Source: Rhabdobacter roseus
Lineage (GTDB): Bacteria > Bacteroidota > Bacteroidia > Cytophagales > Spirosomataceae
Assembly: GCF_014202275.1 (NCBI RefSeq)
Contig: NZ_JACHGF010000003.1
Span: 558,001 to 622,000, forward strand
Direction: 5' to 3'
DNA: 64,000 nt
Made by a program: the position numbers and the translations under genes. The notes below the pieces were generated by a model. It was given only the letters and a program-made list of their open reading frames with translations, was not told where the DNA came from and ran no database searches. This document shows positions 34,650 to 42,150 of the stretch, piece by piece (the stretch's first letter is position 1; each line of letters starts with the position of its first letter).

Positions 34650-35696
34650 CTAGCGCAGATTGATTTTGGCGTCCTCGGTCAGGAAGGCACTCCCCGCCGT
34701 GATCACTTCGCTACCGGCCTCCAGGCCCGCTTCCAGCAGTACTTGTTGGCCGTCCAGGTACCCAATCGTGACGGGTACTTTCCGGGCCTTGCCCTGATCA
34801 TGGACGTATACAAAACCCTGACGCCCAGTACCTTCCACTAGCGCCTCCACGGGTACTACCACGTAGCTCCGGCTTCGCGACGACTGAAGCTCCACCTGCG
34901 CAAAGAGCCCGGTAGCCAGCCGGTTTCCGGCGGGGGCTATACGTACTTCTACTTCGTACAGTTTATTGGTCGGATCGGCCGCTTGGGCCAGCTGCGTGAC
35001 GGTACCCTGAAAGGTACTTTCGGGGTAGGCGTCCAGCCGGATGGTGGCTTTGTCGCCCACGCGCAGCCGCGCCCAGTCCCGATCCGACACGCCTACCCGC
35101 ACGACCCAGTCGTTGGGCTGCGTCGACGACACCACCAGCACCGGACTCCCGGCTCCGGCCAGCTCGCCTTCGTTCATGAGCTTACGGGTTACGGTGCCGT
35201 TCAGGGGCGAGACGATGCGGGCGTGTGCCTGGTTGAACTGCGCGATCCGCAACTGCTGCTGCGCCAGGTCGAAGCCCGTGCTGGCGTTTTGCATCTGTTC
35301 TAGAGTAGCGGCCGTGTCGCGCAGCATGTTTTGTACCCGTTTCAGGTCACGCCCGGCTTTATCGGCCGCAAACTGCGCCTGGCTCACCTGCGCGTCGATT
35401 TCGGTCATATCCAGCGTAGCCAGCAGCTGTCCCTGCCGCACGGCCTGCCCTTCCCGCACCAGCACACGCGCCACCATTCCGCCTACTTTAAAGGACAGAC
35501 GGGCTTCTTCTTTCGAAGCCACGGTACCCGCCACCACAATAGGCTCCGTGCGGGTTTCCTCGGTTACTTTCACCGTCCGGACGGGTACCACCGCCTCGTC
35601 GGGCTCCTCCGTTTTGGGTGCTTTGCTGGGCTGGCAGGCGGCTACCAGCAGTAGGCCCAGCAGGGTATTGATCATCCAGGCACTTTTCATAACCAT
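34650..35696 (-). CDS. RND efflux periplasmic adaptor lipoprotein
   Basis: This 348-residue membrane-fusion protein begins with a lipoprotein signal (NTLLGLLLVAACQPSK, cysteine near 21). A barrel-sandwich or lipoyl half follows (EEARLSFKVGGMVARVLVREGQAVRQGQLLATLD), then a helical hairpin (KAGRDLKRVQNMLRDTAATL), the second lipoyl half (ARIVSPLNGTVTRKLMNEGE) and a beta-barrel domain. It connects the permease to TolC. Two ATGs six bases apart are possible starts; the first is used. It lies between the oxidoreductase and the permease genes of the same locus. Confidence 0.92.
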   Translation of the reverse strand: MVMKSAWMINTLLGLLLVAACQPSKAPKTEEPDEAVVPVRTVKVTEETRTEPIVVAGTVASKEEARLSFKVGGMVARVLVREGQAVRQGQLLATLDMTEIDAQVSQAQFAADKAGRDLKRVQNMLRDTAATLEQMQNASTGFDLAQQQLRIAQFNQAHARIVSPLNGTVTRKLMNEGELAGAGSPVLVVSSTQPNDWVVRVGVSDRDWARLRVGDKATIRLDAYPESTFQGTVTQLAQAADPTNKLYEVEVRIAPAGNRLATGLFAQVELQSSRSRSYVVVPVEALVEGTGRQGFVYVHDQGKARKVPVTIGYLDGQQVLLEAGLEAGSEVITAGSAFLTEDAKINLR

Positions 35697-35829
35697 CTCT
35701 ATTTAAGTTTTTTAAAAACAATCATTTGTAAAAAAAAAGGTACTTGGCCGGGTAGCGTCCTGCTCGTGCACAGGGAGCGATTGGCTACAAAAAGAAAAAG
35801 TGTGTATAGTGTGTAGCGTTAGCCCCGTA

Positions 35830-36408
35830 CTACCGTAGGGTTCTTCCTAGCTTTTCTACCTGCCGCAGCCACGAAAGCCGCACCTGCTCTTTCGAGAGCC
35901 GCACCGGGCCGAAGGTGGTAGTGCGCACGGGTTTGATACCGCAAAATTCCAACGTCATTTTTTTCATGGCGTGGTAGGTAGGCCGTCCGTTGACCAGCCA
36001 GTAGTACCAAGCGGGCTGATCCAGCGTGCTGATGATCCGCGCCGTTTTGCCTACCAGGAGCTTGTCCCACCATAGCGAGCCAGGACGGTGTTTGAAGGCA
36101 AATCCGGGCAGAAACGTGCGGTCCAGGAAGCCCTTCAGTAGAGCGGGCAAGCCGCCCCACCACACCGGGTACACCCACACTAGGTGCTCAGCCCAGCGGA
36201 TGCTCTCCTGCGCCCGGAGCAGATCTGGCTCGAGCTCGGTCCGCTGGCGATAGCCGTGCCGCAGGTTAGGATCAAAGTCCAGCTCGGCCAGGGTTATTTC
36301 TCTAATGTCGGCACTCGTTTGGCTAGCGCCCCGTCGGTAAGCGGCCGCTAGGGCGGCTCCCAGGCTTTCACCGTCGGGGTGACCGTTGATAATCAATACT
36401 TTCTTCAT
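35830..36408 (-). CDS. Flavodoxin-fold NAD(P)H oxidoreductase in efflux operon
   Basis: The 192-residue protein belongs to the NAD(P)H quinone-oxidoreductase/modulator-of-drug-activity family. It has VLIINGHPDGESLGAALAAAY with the flavin phosphate loop, AEHLVWVYPVWWGGLPALLKGFLDRTFLPGFAF, and an NAD(P)H-facing C-terminal part. It would reduce quinones or related electrophiles by two electrons using FMN or FAD in the cytoplasm. Its ATG overlaps the tolC-like stop codon by 4 bases (ATGA), so translation is coupled to the outer-membrane channel. This suggests that the efflux system deals with quinone-like or electrophilic toxins. Confidence 0.88.
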   Translation of the reverse strand: MKKVLIINGHPDGESLGAALAAAYRRGASQTSADIREITLAELDFDPNLRHGYRQRTELEPDLLRAQESIRWAEHLVWVYPVWWGGLPALLKGFLDRTFLPGFAFKHRPGSLWWDKLLVGKTARIISTLDQPAWYYWLVNGRPTYHAMKKMTLEFCGIKPVRTTTFGPVRLSKEQVRLSWLRQVEKLGRTLR

Positions 36409-37760
36409 GGCAAGGCACTGGTTTTGTGGAGCGTGGCCGTCTTGATAAGTACCTCGTAGCGGGTTAGCGACTGCCGCAGACGGGCCGTCTGCACGTCGTT
36501 TTGGGCCTTTAAGTATTCGATCAGCAGGGCGTTGCCGTTACGGTAGCGGCTATCCACAATCTTGAAGTACTGCTCGGCCTTGGTCAGGCCCTGGGTAGCC
36601 GCTTGCCACGACTGTCGGCTGGCCAGCAGGTCCTGCTCGGCCTGGATCACCTGCAGCCGGATCTGGTTTTCTAATTCTTCGTACTTGGTTTTGAGTAAAT
36701 CGGTCTGGATGCGGGCCTGCTGAATCTTGGATTTACGTTCGTATCCTTTAAACAAATCCCAGCTCATCCCTACCTGCGCGATGCCATACTCCTGCCCTTT
36801 GAAGGTGTAGCCAAAACCCTGAAAACCCGCGTTGCCTCCCACAAACACCGTAGGGCGCTTGGCGGCCAGCTCGTGCAGGCGGATCGTCTGCTCCGAAGCC
36901 ACCACCGAGAGCTGTAGTTGCCTGAGTTCCGATCGGTTACTCACGGCCAGCCCAGACCAGTGCTCCGTCGGAAGTAGCTCCGGCTCGGCCCTCTGCAAAA
37001 GGGTACTATCTACCCGGATCTCCTGGTTTAAATCCCGATTGAGCAGGAAATTGAAGTACGCGCGGGCCACTACGCTGTTTTTGGCCGCCTCAGCACGCTG
37101 CTGTTCGAGGGTACTTTGCTCGTACTCGGCGGCGTATACGGCGTCCAGGGTTTGGGCGTTGTTTTGCACCAGCTTCCGGTTCAGGCGTACCAGCTCGGCT
37201 AGGGTACCTTGGCTCCTTTCCGTAATCCGGGCTGCCTCCAGGCTCTGTAGGTACTGGTAGTACCCTACCTCAATGGCGTAACGTACCTCGTTTTCAACTA
37301 CCCGCTGGCGGGCCTCCTGCGCCGAGAGCAGGCTATTAGTGATGAGGTAGTTGTATTGGATTTCCGGATTGTAAAGAGTGTATTGAATGGATAGCTTGGT
37401 ATCGTGAAAATTAGTGGGAGCCAGGAGTTCGTTTACGTTTTCTACCTGCGGAAAGGTACCTCCCCCCTGCGTGAGCTCATTGAGCGTCCGGTAGACGGGA
37501 TTGAGCAGGTCACCGACCGGGAACTGCAGGCGTCGCCCTCCCGCGGCCAGCGAGTAGGTAGGAGCAAAAGTGACGCGCGGGTAAAACAGCGCCTTGGCCT
37601 GGCGGAGTGTTTCGGCTACCTTAGCCACTTCACCGCTTTCTTGCCGGAGCGAAAGGTTGTTGCGCAGCCCTTCCTCCACGTAAGCGTTCAGAATCGGCGA
37701 ATCCTGGGCCTGGGCCGACAGGCTCAGTACCACCAGCAAAAGTTTAGTCGCTTTAATCAT
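36405..37760 (-). CDS. TolC-family outer-membrane efflux channel
   Basis: The 451-residue protein has a signal peptide (KLLLVVLSLSAQAQ) and two repeats of the outer-membrane efflux protein fold. These are long heptad-rich helices (NLSLRQESGEVAKVAETLRQ, ATLTKAEQYFKIVDSRYRNG-type segments) alternating with short barrel strands (FAPTYSLAAGG, TKLSIQYTLYNP). It would form the outer-membrane exit duct for the RND pump encoded downstream. A palindromic operator candidate sits 12-24 bases before its ATG. Its stop codon overlaps the start of the oxidoreductase gene. Confidence 0.9.
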   Translation of the reverse strand: MIKATKLLLVVLSLSAQAQDSPILNAYVEEGLRNNLSLRQESGEVAKVAETLRQAKALFYPRVTFAPTYSLAAGGRRLQFPVGDLLNPVYRTLNELTQGGGTFPQVENVNELLAPTNFHDTKLSIQYTLYNPEIQYNYLITNSLLSAQEARQRVVENEVRYAIEVGYYQYLQSLEAARITERSQGTLAELVRLNRKLVQNNAQTLDAVYAAEYEQSTLEQQRAEAAKNSVVARAYFNFLLNRDLNQEIRVDSTLLQRAEPELLPTEHWSGLAVSNRSELRQLQLSVVASEQTIRLHELAAKRPTVFVGGNAGFQGFGYTFKGQEYGIAQVGMSWDLFKGYERKSKIQQARIQTDLLKTKYEELENQIRLQVIQAEQDLLASRQSWQAATQGLTKAEQYFKIVDSRYRNGNALLIEYLKAQNDVQTARLRQSLTRYEVLIKTATLHKTSALP

Positions 37761-37771
37761 AGTTCATATAA

Positions 37772-37784
37772 TAAACAGTGTTCA
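37772..37784. promoter_or_regulatory. Probable TetR operator before tolC
   Basis: The sequence TAAACAGTGTTCA differs at one position from the perfect palindrome TAAACAGTGTTTA found upstream of the tetR gene of the same locus. It lies 12 bases before the tolC-like ATG on the minus strand. Confidence 0.65.
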
Positions 37785-37803
37785 CACAATAAGCAAAAAA
37801 AAT

Positions 37804-38154
37804 TCATTTCCCTACATTACCCAGATGCGTGTGCTTAAAGTCGCTGGGGTACTTGAGGCCGTAGCCCAGCATCCGGTCCAGGGCCGAGTGCCCAAACAGG
37901 ATGATTCCGCTCAGCATCAAAGCCGGATGCCCCAACAGTAAGCCCAAAGTACCTACCACAATACCCAGGGCCTTGTGGTGAAAAAAGTTGTAGGTTAGCG
38001 CACCCAGGCGGGAATTGAAAGCATAACCTACCATGCTGAAATCAGGTACCAGGATGAGCGCCGGGTACACCCACCAGGCGTATTCCAGCCTACTGAACAG
38101 GAAAATGGACAGCAGCCACTGCGCGGCTTCTTCCGCTTTGAGCAGGTTTTTCAT
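37804..38154 (-). CDS. DUF4260 small membrane protein
   Basis: This 116-residue protein has three to four hydrophobic segments and the hallmarks of DUF4260. They are WWVYPALILVPDFSMVGYAFN, YNFFHHKALGIVVG and ILFGHSALDRMLGYGLKYPSDFKHTHLG near the C-terminus. The last stretch, with its histidines and aspartates, is the most conserved part of the family. Function is unknown. The gene begins 13 bases after the tetR stop and precedes the tolC-like gene by 43 bases, so it belongs to the regulated efflux locus. DUF4260 genes often lie beside TetR regulators in Bacteroidota. Confidence 0.85.
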   Translation of the reverse strand: MKNLLKAEEAAQWLLSIFLFSRLEYAWWVYPALILVPDFSMVGYAFNSRLGALTYNFFHHKALGIVVGTLGLLLGHPALMLSGIILFGHSALDRMLGYGLKYPSDFKHTHLGNVGK

Positions 38155-38167
38155 GGTACTTGTACTA

Positions 38168-38788
38168 TTAAAGGGAATCCTTTATCATTTTTATAAAGAG
38201 CATGAACGACTGCTGAATACGCTCCATTTCCCGACCATCCTCAAACATATTCATGCGTTTTTTGAGATAAATAGTAACCAGGCCGTGCATGTAGCTCCAA
38301 ATGGTAAGTGCCGTGTTTTCTACGTCGGTATTTGCTTTAAAGTACCCTGCCGCCACGCATTCCTCAATCACCCGCATGAGCAAGCCAAAGGACTTCATGC
38401 CATCCTCCCAGATTTCATCACGGCAAGCAAGGGTTTCCATGGGCGCTTCCATGATGAACATGAGGTCGTAAAACTCGGGGTTCGAAAGGGCATAGTGAAT
38501 GTACTGGTGCCCCATCTCCACCAGCCGGGCAAAGGGATCAGTGATATTAACTACGACCGAAAGCTCCTGCATCATTTTGCGGAAGGCCTCCTCGTGCAGC
38601 GAAAACAGCAGCTCGTTTTTATCCTTGTAGTACAGGTAAATCGTAGCCGGGCTGTACTCGATGGCGTCCGCAATGGTCCGGATGCTGGTTTTTTCGTACC
38701 CTCTCGTCAAAAATACCTTTCGGGCCGCCTGCAAAATCAGCTCCCGCATCTCTTCCCGTTCTCTTTCTTTTCTTTCGTTGACGCCCAT
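38168..38788 (-). CDS. TetR/AcrR-family transcriptional regulator
   Basis: The 206-residue protein has an N-terminal TetR helix-turn-helix at about residues 10-57 (ILQAARKVFLTRGYEKTSIRTIADAIEYSPATIYLYYKDK). A helical ligand and dimer domain follows, with MEAPMETLACRDEIWEDG and a TetR_C-type histidine-rich end. It is the first gene of the minus-strand efflux locus and is preceded by a perfect 13-bp palindrome, with a second copy before tolC. It is therefore the probable repressor of its own gene, DUF4260 and the efflux genes, released by a pump substrate. The ligand cannot be read from sequence. Confidence 0.9.
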   Translation of the reverse strand: MGVNERKEREREEMRELILQAARKVFLTRGYEKTSIRTIADAIEYSPATIYLYYKDKNELLFSLHEEAFRKMMQELSVVVNITDPFARLVEMGHQYIHYALSNPEFYDLMFIMEAPMETLACRDEIWEDGMKSFGLLMRVIEECVAAGYFKANTDVENTALTIWSYMHGLVTIYLKKRMNMFEDGREMERIQQSFMLFIKMIKDSL

Positions 38789-38818
38789 GAGCTACTTAAA
38801 TTAACAATACAAACATAC

Positions 38819-38831
38819 TAAACAGTGTTTA
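38819..38831. promoter_or_regulatory. Perfect 13-bp palindrome, probable TetR operator
   Basis: TAAACAGTGTTTA is a perfect inverted repeat of six bases around a central G, 31-43 bases before the tetR ATG. A copy with one change precedes the tolC-like gene of the same locus, which makes it the likely binding site of the encoded TetR protein. Confidence 0.75.
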
Positions 38832-38887
38832 TAAAACAAACAGATGTAATATTATTATTGTAGAAATTTGAAAAATATTTTGCCTAC

Positions 38888-38903
38888 CCCCTAAAAATAG
38901 GGG
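38888..38903. promoter_or_regulatory. Inverted repeat CCCCTAAAAATAGGGG
   Basis: A six-base inverted repeat around AAAA lies about 250 bases before the response-regulator ATG. A shorter form of the same core occurs at 40347-40360. It could be a regulator binding site; the stem is too short and AT-poor in flanks for a convincing terminator. Confidence 0.45.
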
Positions 38904-39154
38904 TCTACCTACTTAGCCAGACCCTGCATCTTTGTGCCATCATACATCCACACTTGCTTTTTAGTTGTAACGTCCACATCATTAGTACTCTTAGCAACTA
39001 TACACACACTAACTGCTTTTAGGTACAAGAATGTTAATTATTCACACCATTATTTCTATTCACACCATTTCTTAATTTTCTTTTCCTAAAATCCGTTATC
39101 ATTAAAAGTACCATGCTGTTCTTTGCCGGTATCCCATCTCAGTAGCGCGCTTAC

Positions 39155-39826
39155 ATGAATGAATTTCCAATACGTATTTTAATTGCCGAGGATCACACCC
39201 TTTTTGCAGAAGCCGTGGGTCAGCTTTTTAAAAAGCTGCCTCAATATACGCTCGTGGGAATTTGTCAGAATGCGCACGAAACCCTTTGGATGCTTCAGAA
39301 ACACGAAGTAGACATTCTCCTGCTGGACCTGAACATTCCGCAGCAGCGCATGGAAACTCCGCAGATGGGCGGCATCAACATTTTGGAACATTTGCGCAAG
39401 GATAGCTTGTGCAAGGCGCAAATCATTATTATTTCCAGCTTTAATGACTTTCAGTTAACTACCCTGGCGCTCCGGAAAGGCGCTTCGGGCTACCTCCTTA
39501 AGAACACGTCCTCGGAGGAACTCCTGAAAGCGATCGAAGAAGTACGAGCTGGGCGTATTTACCTGCAAAAAGAGGTAGCCAAGCAAATAAATGTCAAAGG
39601 CGAAACCGACGAAGAAGAGGCCCTGGTGGGGCTCTTGACGCCGCGCGAGAAGCAAGTCGCCAAGCTGGTAAGCCACGGGTTCACTAGTACACAGATTGCC
39701 GAAAAGCTCAACCTGACCAATTATACCGTCAACGAGTACAAAGACAAAGCCCAGCGCAAACTAGGGGCCAAAAACGCGGCGGATATGGTCCGGATTCTTT
39801 ACCAGAACCGGCTCCTGGATAGCTAA
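39155..39826 (+). CDS. NarL/FixJ-type response regulator
   Basis: The 223-residue protein has a complete receiver (about 6-128) with the acidic pair E12-D13, phospho-acceptor D58 in LLLLDLNIP, the serine switch in IIIISSFND and the conserved lysine in GYLLKNTS. A LuxR helix-turn-helix covers about 154-215 (LTPREKQVAKLVSHGF, IAEKLNLTNYTVNEYKDKAQ). It should dimerise and bind DNA when phosphorylated. No kinase gene is adjacent, so its partner lies elsewhere; the kinases at 46.5-51 kb are possible but unproven. It contrasts with the degenerate relative at 1738-2430. Confidence 0.9.
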   Translation: MNEFPIRILIAEDHTLFAEAVGQLFKKLPQYTLVGICQNAHETLWMLQKHEVDILLLDLNIPQQRMETPQMGGINILEHLRKDSLCKAQIIIISSFNDFQLTTLALRKGASGYLLKNTSSEELLKAIEEVRAGRIYLQKEVAKQINVKGETDEEEALVGLLTPREKQVAKLVSHGFTSTQIAEKLNLTNYTVNEYKDKAQRKLGAKNAADMVRILYQNRLLDS

Positions 39827-39845
39827 ATTCCCCGGCAGGTTCCCC

Positions 39846-40301
39846 TTAGTTTTCCAGCCGCACACCCGTCTGGACCAGGTTGGTAGCGCACTTGGCAATG
39901 ATCCGGCCTTCCGCACTACTGATTTCGCACTCACAGTGAATAATATTGCGACCGGCCCGTACTACCCTGGCCCGCGCCGTAATCTCCTCACCCCGACGGG
40001 CCGGATTCAGAAAGTCACAATTGAGATTGACCGAGGTATAGCCAAACTCCCGGCCCAGCGCAAATACCATCGCCCCCACTACCTCATCCATGATCGCCGA
40101 CGCTGCGCCCCCGTGCAGTACGCCCATGGGGTTGGTCATGTCTTCACGTATGGTAAAGTCCACCACCATAGCCCCAAAGCTTACTTCGCGCAGCGTGCCG
40201 TTGAGCCAGCGGCCCAAGGGCGAGATACTCGTACTCATGTCGTTCCCGATTTGGGTACGAAAAAACTCCAGGCGAGGATTCATTCCGGCGGCGTCAGTCA
40301 T
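39846..40301 (-). CDS. PaaI-type hotdog thioesterase
   Basis: This 151-residue protein is a single hotdog domain with the PaaI/YdiI-type active-site block NPMGVLHGGAASAIMDEVVGAM (catalytic acid downstream of the HGG turn). The core strands are VNLNCDFLNPARRGEEITARARVVRAGR and IHCECEISSAEGRIIAKCATNL. It would hydrolyse an acyl-CoA thioester, probably an aryl- or medium-chain substrate, in the cytoplasm as a tetramer. It is convergent with the response-regulator gene (19 bases between stops). A palindromic CCTAAAAATAGG element lies 46-59 bases upstream of its start. Confidence 0.86.
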   Translation of the reverse strand: MTDAAGMNPRLEFFRTQIGNDMSTSISPLGRWLNGTLREVSFGAMVVDFTIREDMTNPMGVLHGGAASAIMDEVVGAMVFALGREFGYTSVNLNCDFLNPARRGEEITARARVVRAGRNIIHCECEISSAEGRIIAKCATNLVQTGVRLEN

Positions 40302-40346
40302 GCCAAGTTAAGATTTAGCCAAACGTATACTAAGGTACTTTTGAGG

Positions 40347-40360
40347 TCCTAAAAATAGGA
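40347..40360. promoter_or_regulatory. Inverted repeat TCCTAAAAATAGGA
   Basis: This repeats the core of the element at 38888-38903. It lies 46 bases upstream of the thioesterase ATG (minus strand) and 48 bases before the promoter of the phosphosulfolactate synthase gene, so it could serve either gene. Confidence 0.45.
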
Positions 40361-40407
40361 ATAATTATAGAATTACGAGTCAAAAAGTGTTGAATCCCTG
40401 TATTTTA

Positions 40408-40439
40408 TTGCTACGTATTAAAGGTAATTGCTACCTTTG
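40408..40439 (+). promoter_or_regulatory. Bacteroidota-type promoter for the comA-like gene
   Basis: TTG at 40408-40410 and TACCTTTG at 40432-40439 match the -33 and -7 (TAnnTTTG) elements with a 21-base spacer. The gene's ATG lies 36 bases downstream. Confidence 0.6.
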
Positions 40440-40475
40440 GGCGTTTTTTGACACGCTGTATTATTGCCCCAATAT

Positions 40476-41273
40476 ATGAATTTTACATTATCACAAGTAC
40501 CTGACCGCACCGCGAAGCCCCGTGAGCAGGGAATTACGATGGTTATGGATAAGGGATTGAGTCCGCGCGAAATAGAGGACATGCTCTCCATTTCAACCCC
40601 CTACATCGATATTGTTAAGTTAGGCTGGGCTACCTCGTTCGTGACGCCCAATCTGGATGAGAAGCTGGCCGTGTACCGGAGCGCTCAGATTCCGGTTTAT
40701 TTTGGAGGTACTCTTTTCGAAGCTTTTGTGGTACGGAATCAGTTCGACGACTACCGCCGCCTGCTGGACCGCTACGGGTTGCAGTATGCGGAGGTTTCCG
40801 ACGGGTCGATGGATATGCCACAGGATGTAAAATGCGAATACATACGCACTTTGGCTCAGCAGGTTACGGTGTTGTCGGAGGTAGGGTCTAAGGATGAAGA
40901 AAAGATTATTCCGCCCTACAAATGGATTCAGCTCATGCAGTCGGAGCTGGATGCCGGGGCCTGGAAGGTCATCGGTGAAGCCCGGGAAGCCGGGAACGTG
41001 GGCCTCTTCCGGGCCAGTGGCGAAGTACGCCAGGGGTTGGTCGAGGAGATTCTGACGCAGATTCCCTTTGATAAAATACTGTGGGAAGCGCCTCAAAAAG
41101 CCCAGCAAGTGTGGTTTGTAAAGCTGCTGGGAGCCAACGTAAACCTGGGCAATATTGCCCCTAACGAGCTCATACCGCTGGAAACAATTCGGCTGGGATT
41201 GCGGGGGGATACTTTTACGCATTTTCTGGATCAAGATACCATCCAGGAGTGGAAAATGACCCCAAAAAAATAG
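40476..41273 (+). CDS. comA: Phosphosulfolactate synthase (ComA family)
   Basis: The ATG at 40476 gives a 265-residue TIM-barrel protein of the ComA family; a TTG 12 bases upstream is unlikely. Conserved parts include MVMDKGLSPREIEDML, YIDIVKLGWATSFV, VYFGGTLFEAFV, YAEVSDGSMDMP and LLGANVNLGNIAP. The family adds sulfite to phosphoenolpyruvate to give phosphosulfolactate, the first step to coenzyme M in methanogens and to sulfolactate in some bacteria. In gliding Bacteroidota a C3 sulfonate could feed sulfonolipid (capnine-type) synthesis, but no other gene of such a pathway is seen here. It has its own promoter and is transcribed alone or with the DedA gene 81 bases downstream. Confidence 0.85.
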   Translation: MNFTLSQVPDRTAKPREQGITMVMDKGLSPREIEDMLSISTPYIDIVKLGWATSFVTPNLDEKLAVYRSAQIPVYFGGTLFEAFVVRNQFDDYRRLLDRYGLQYAEVSDGSMDMPQDVKCEYIRTLAQQVTVLSEVGSKDEEKIIPPYKWIQLMQSELDAGAWKVIGEAREAGNVGLFRASGEVRQGLVEEILTQIPFDKILWEAPQKAQQVWFVKLLGANVNLGNIAPNELIPLETIRLGLRGDTFTHFLDQDTIQEWKMTPKK

Positions 41274-41354
41274 TCGTTCACACCCCTGGCCTCCCAACTC
41301 TTATTTCAATTGCTTTCTATTCCCTTTTCATAGTTTGAACTAACTTAAAAACAC

Positions 41355-42008
41355 ATGGAATTTCTCACACAGGTTCTTGACTTTTTTCTTCATTTGGATA
41401 AGCATCTGTTTGCTATTGTGGAGGAATACGGTACCCTTACCTACCTGATTCTTTTCCTGATTGTATTCACCGAAACCGGTCTGGTGTTTATGCCTTTATT
41501 GCCCGGTGACTCGCTGCTTTTTGCCACGGGAGCCCTGGCGGCTTCTACCGGAGCCCTGAATGTGTGGTTTGTGATTGTGCTATTGATTGTAGCCGCGCTG
41601 CTCGGGGATAACGTCAACTACTTTGTGGGCAAGTACCTGGGCCGCACCATTCGGAAGCGAGAGCGCATCCTGTTTTTTAAGCGCGAGTACCTGGAACAAA
41701 CCGAGGCTTTCTACCTCAAACATGGCGGAAAAACGGTCATCATGGCCCGTTTCATCCCAATTGTACGCACGGTAGCGCCCTTTGTGGCCGGAGCCGGAAG
41801 CATGAACTACTCAAGGTACATTGTGTACTGCATCATTGGTGCCCTGCTGTGGGTACCTTCGCTCACCATGCTGGGATTCTTTTTTGGCAACATACCTTTT
41901 GTCAAAAACAATTTTGAGATTGTCATCTTTATCATCATTGGCATCTCGATACTACCCATTATTTGGCAATTTGTAAAGACCCGTTTTCTGAGCCCCAAAA
42001 CGGCTTAA
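41355..42008 (+). CDS. DedA-family membrane protein
   Basis: This 217-residue protein has four to five membrane segments and the DedA/SNARE-associated domain. It shows LFLIVFTETGLVFMPLLPGDSLLFATG, GDNVNYFVGKYLGRTI, FKREYLEQTEAFYLKHGGKTVIMARFIPIVRTVAPFVAG with the conserved FxRxxPxxR-type loop, and GALLWVPSLTMLGFFFG. DedA proteins are proton-coupled lipid or peptide transporters needed for envelope integrity and resistance to cationic agents. A strong terminator begins 20 bases after its stop, so the transcript ends here. Confidence 0.92.
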   Translation: MEFLTQVLDFFLHLDKHLFAIVEEYGTLTYLILFLIVFTETGLVFMPLLPGDSLLFATGALAASTGALNVWFVIVLLIVAALLGDNVNYFVGKYLGRTIRKRERILFFKREYLEQTEAFYLKHGGKTVIMARFIPIVRTVAPFVAGAGSMNYSRYIVYCIIGALLWVPSLTMLGFFFGNIPFVKNNFEIVIFIIIGISILPIIWQFVKTRFLSPKTA

Positions 42009-42028
42009 AAACGTTTTTTGTCCGTCGG

Positions 42029-42065
42029 CCCAAAACCTTATCCTATTTCGGGATAAGGTTTTGGG
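42029..42065 (+). terminator. Rho-independent terminator after the DedA gene
   Basis: Arms CCCAAAACCTTATCC (42029-42043) and GGATAAGGTTTTGGG (42051-42065) form a perfect 15-bp stem with a 7-base loop, followed by TTTATTTTTG. Confidence 0.88.
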
Positions 42066-42150
42066 TTTATTTTTGTCGTTATTCGTTCTTTTTAAAAACC
42101 GCTCCATGCTATTTAAGCGGCGGTTTCGTTGTACCACTAGCCCCTTCACA

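Larger units (their letters stand above)
38789..39154. other. 366-bp divergent intergenic region
   Basis: No gene is supported. This AT-rich gap holds the tetR operator (38819-38831) next to the minus-strand efflux locus and an inverted repeat CCCCTAAAAATAGGGG (38888-38903). A long AT-rich leader runs towards the response-regulator gene at 39155. No confident TAnnTTTG promoter was found for either direction. Confidence 0.6.
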
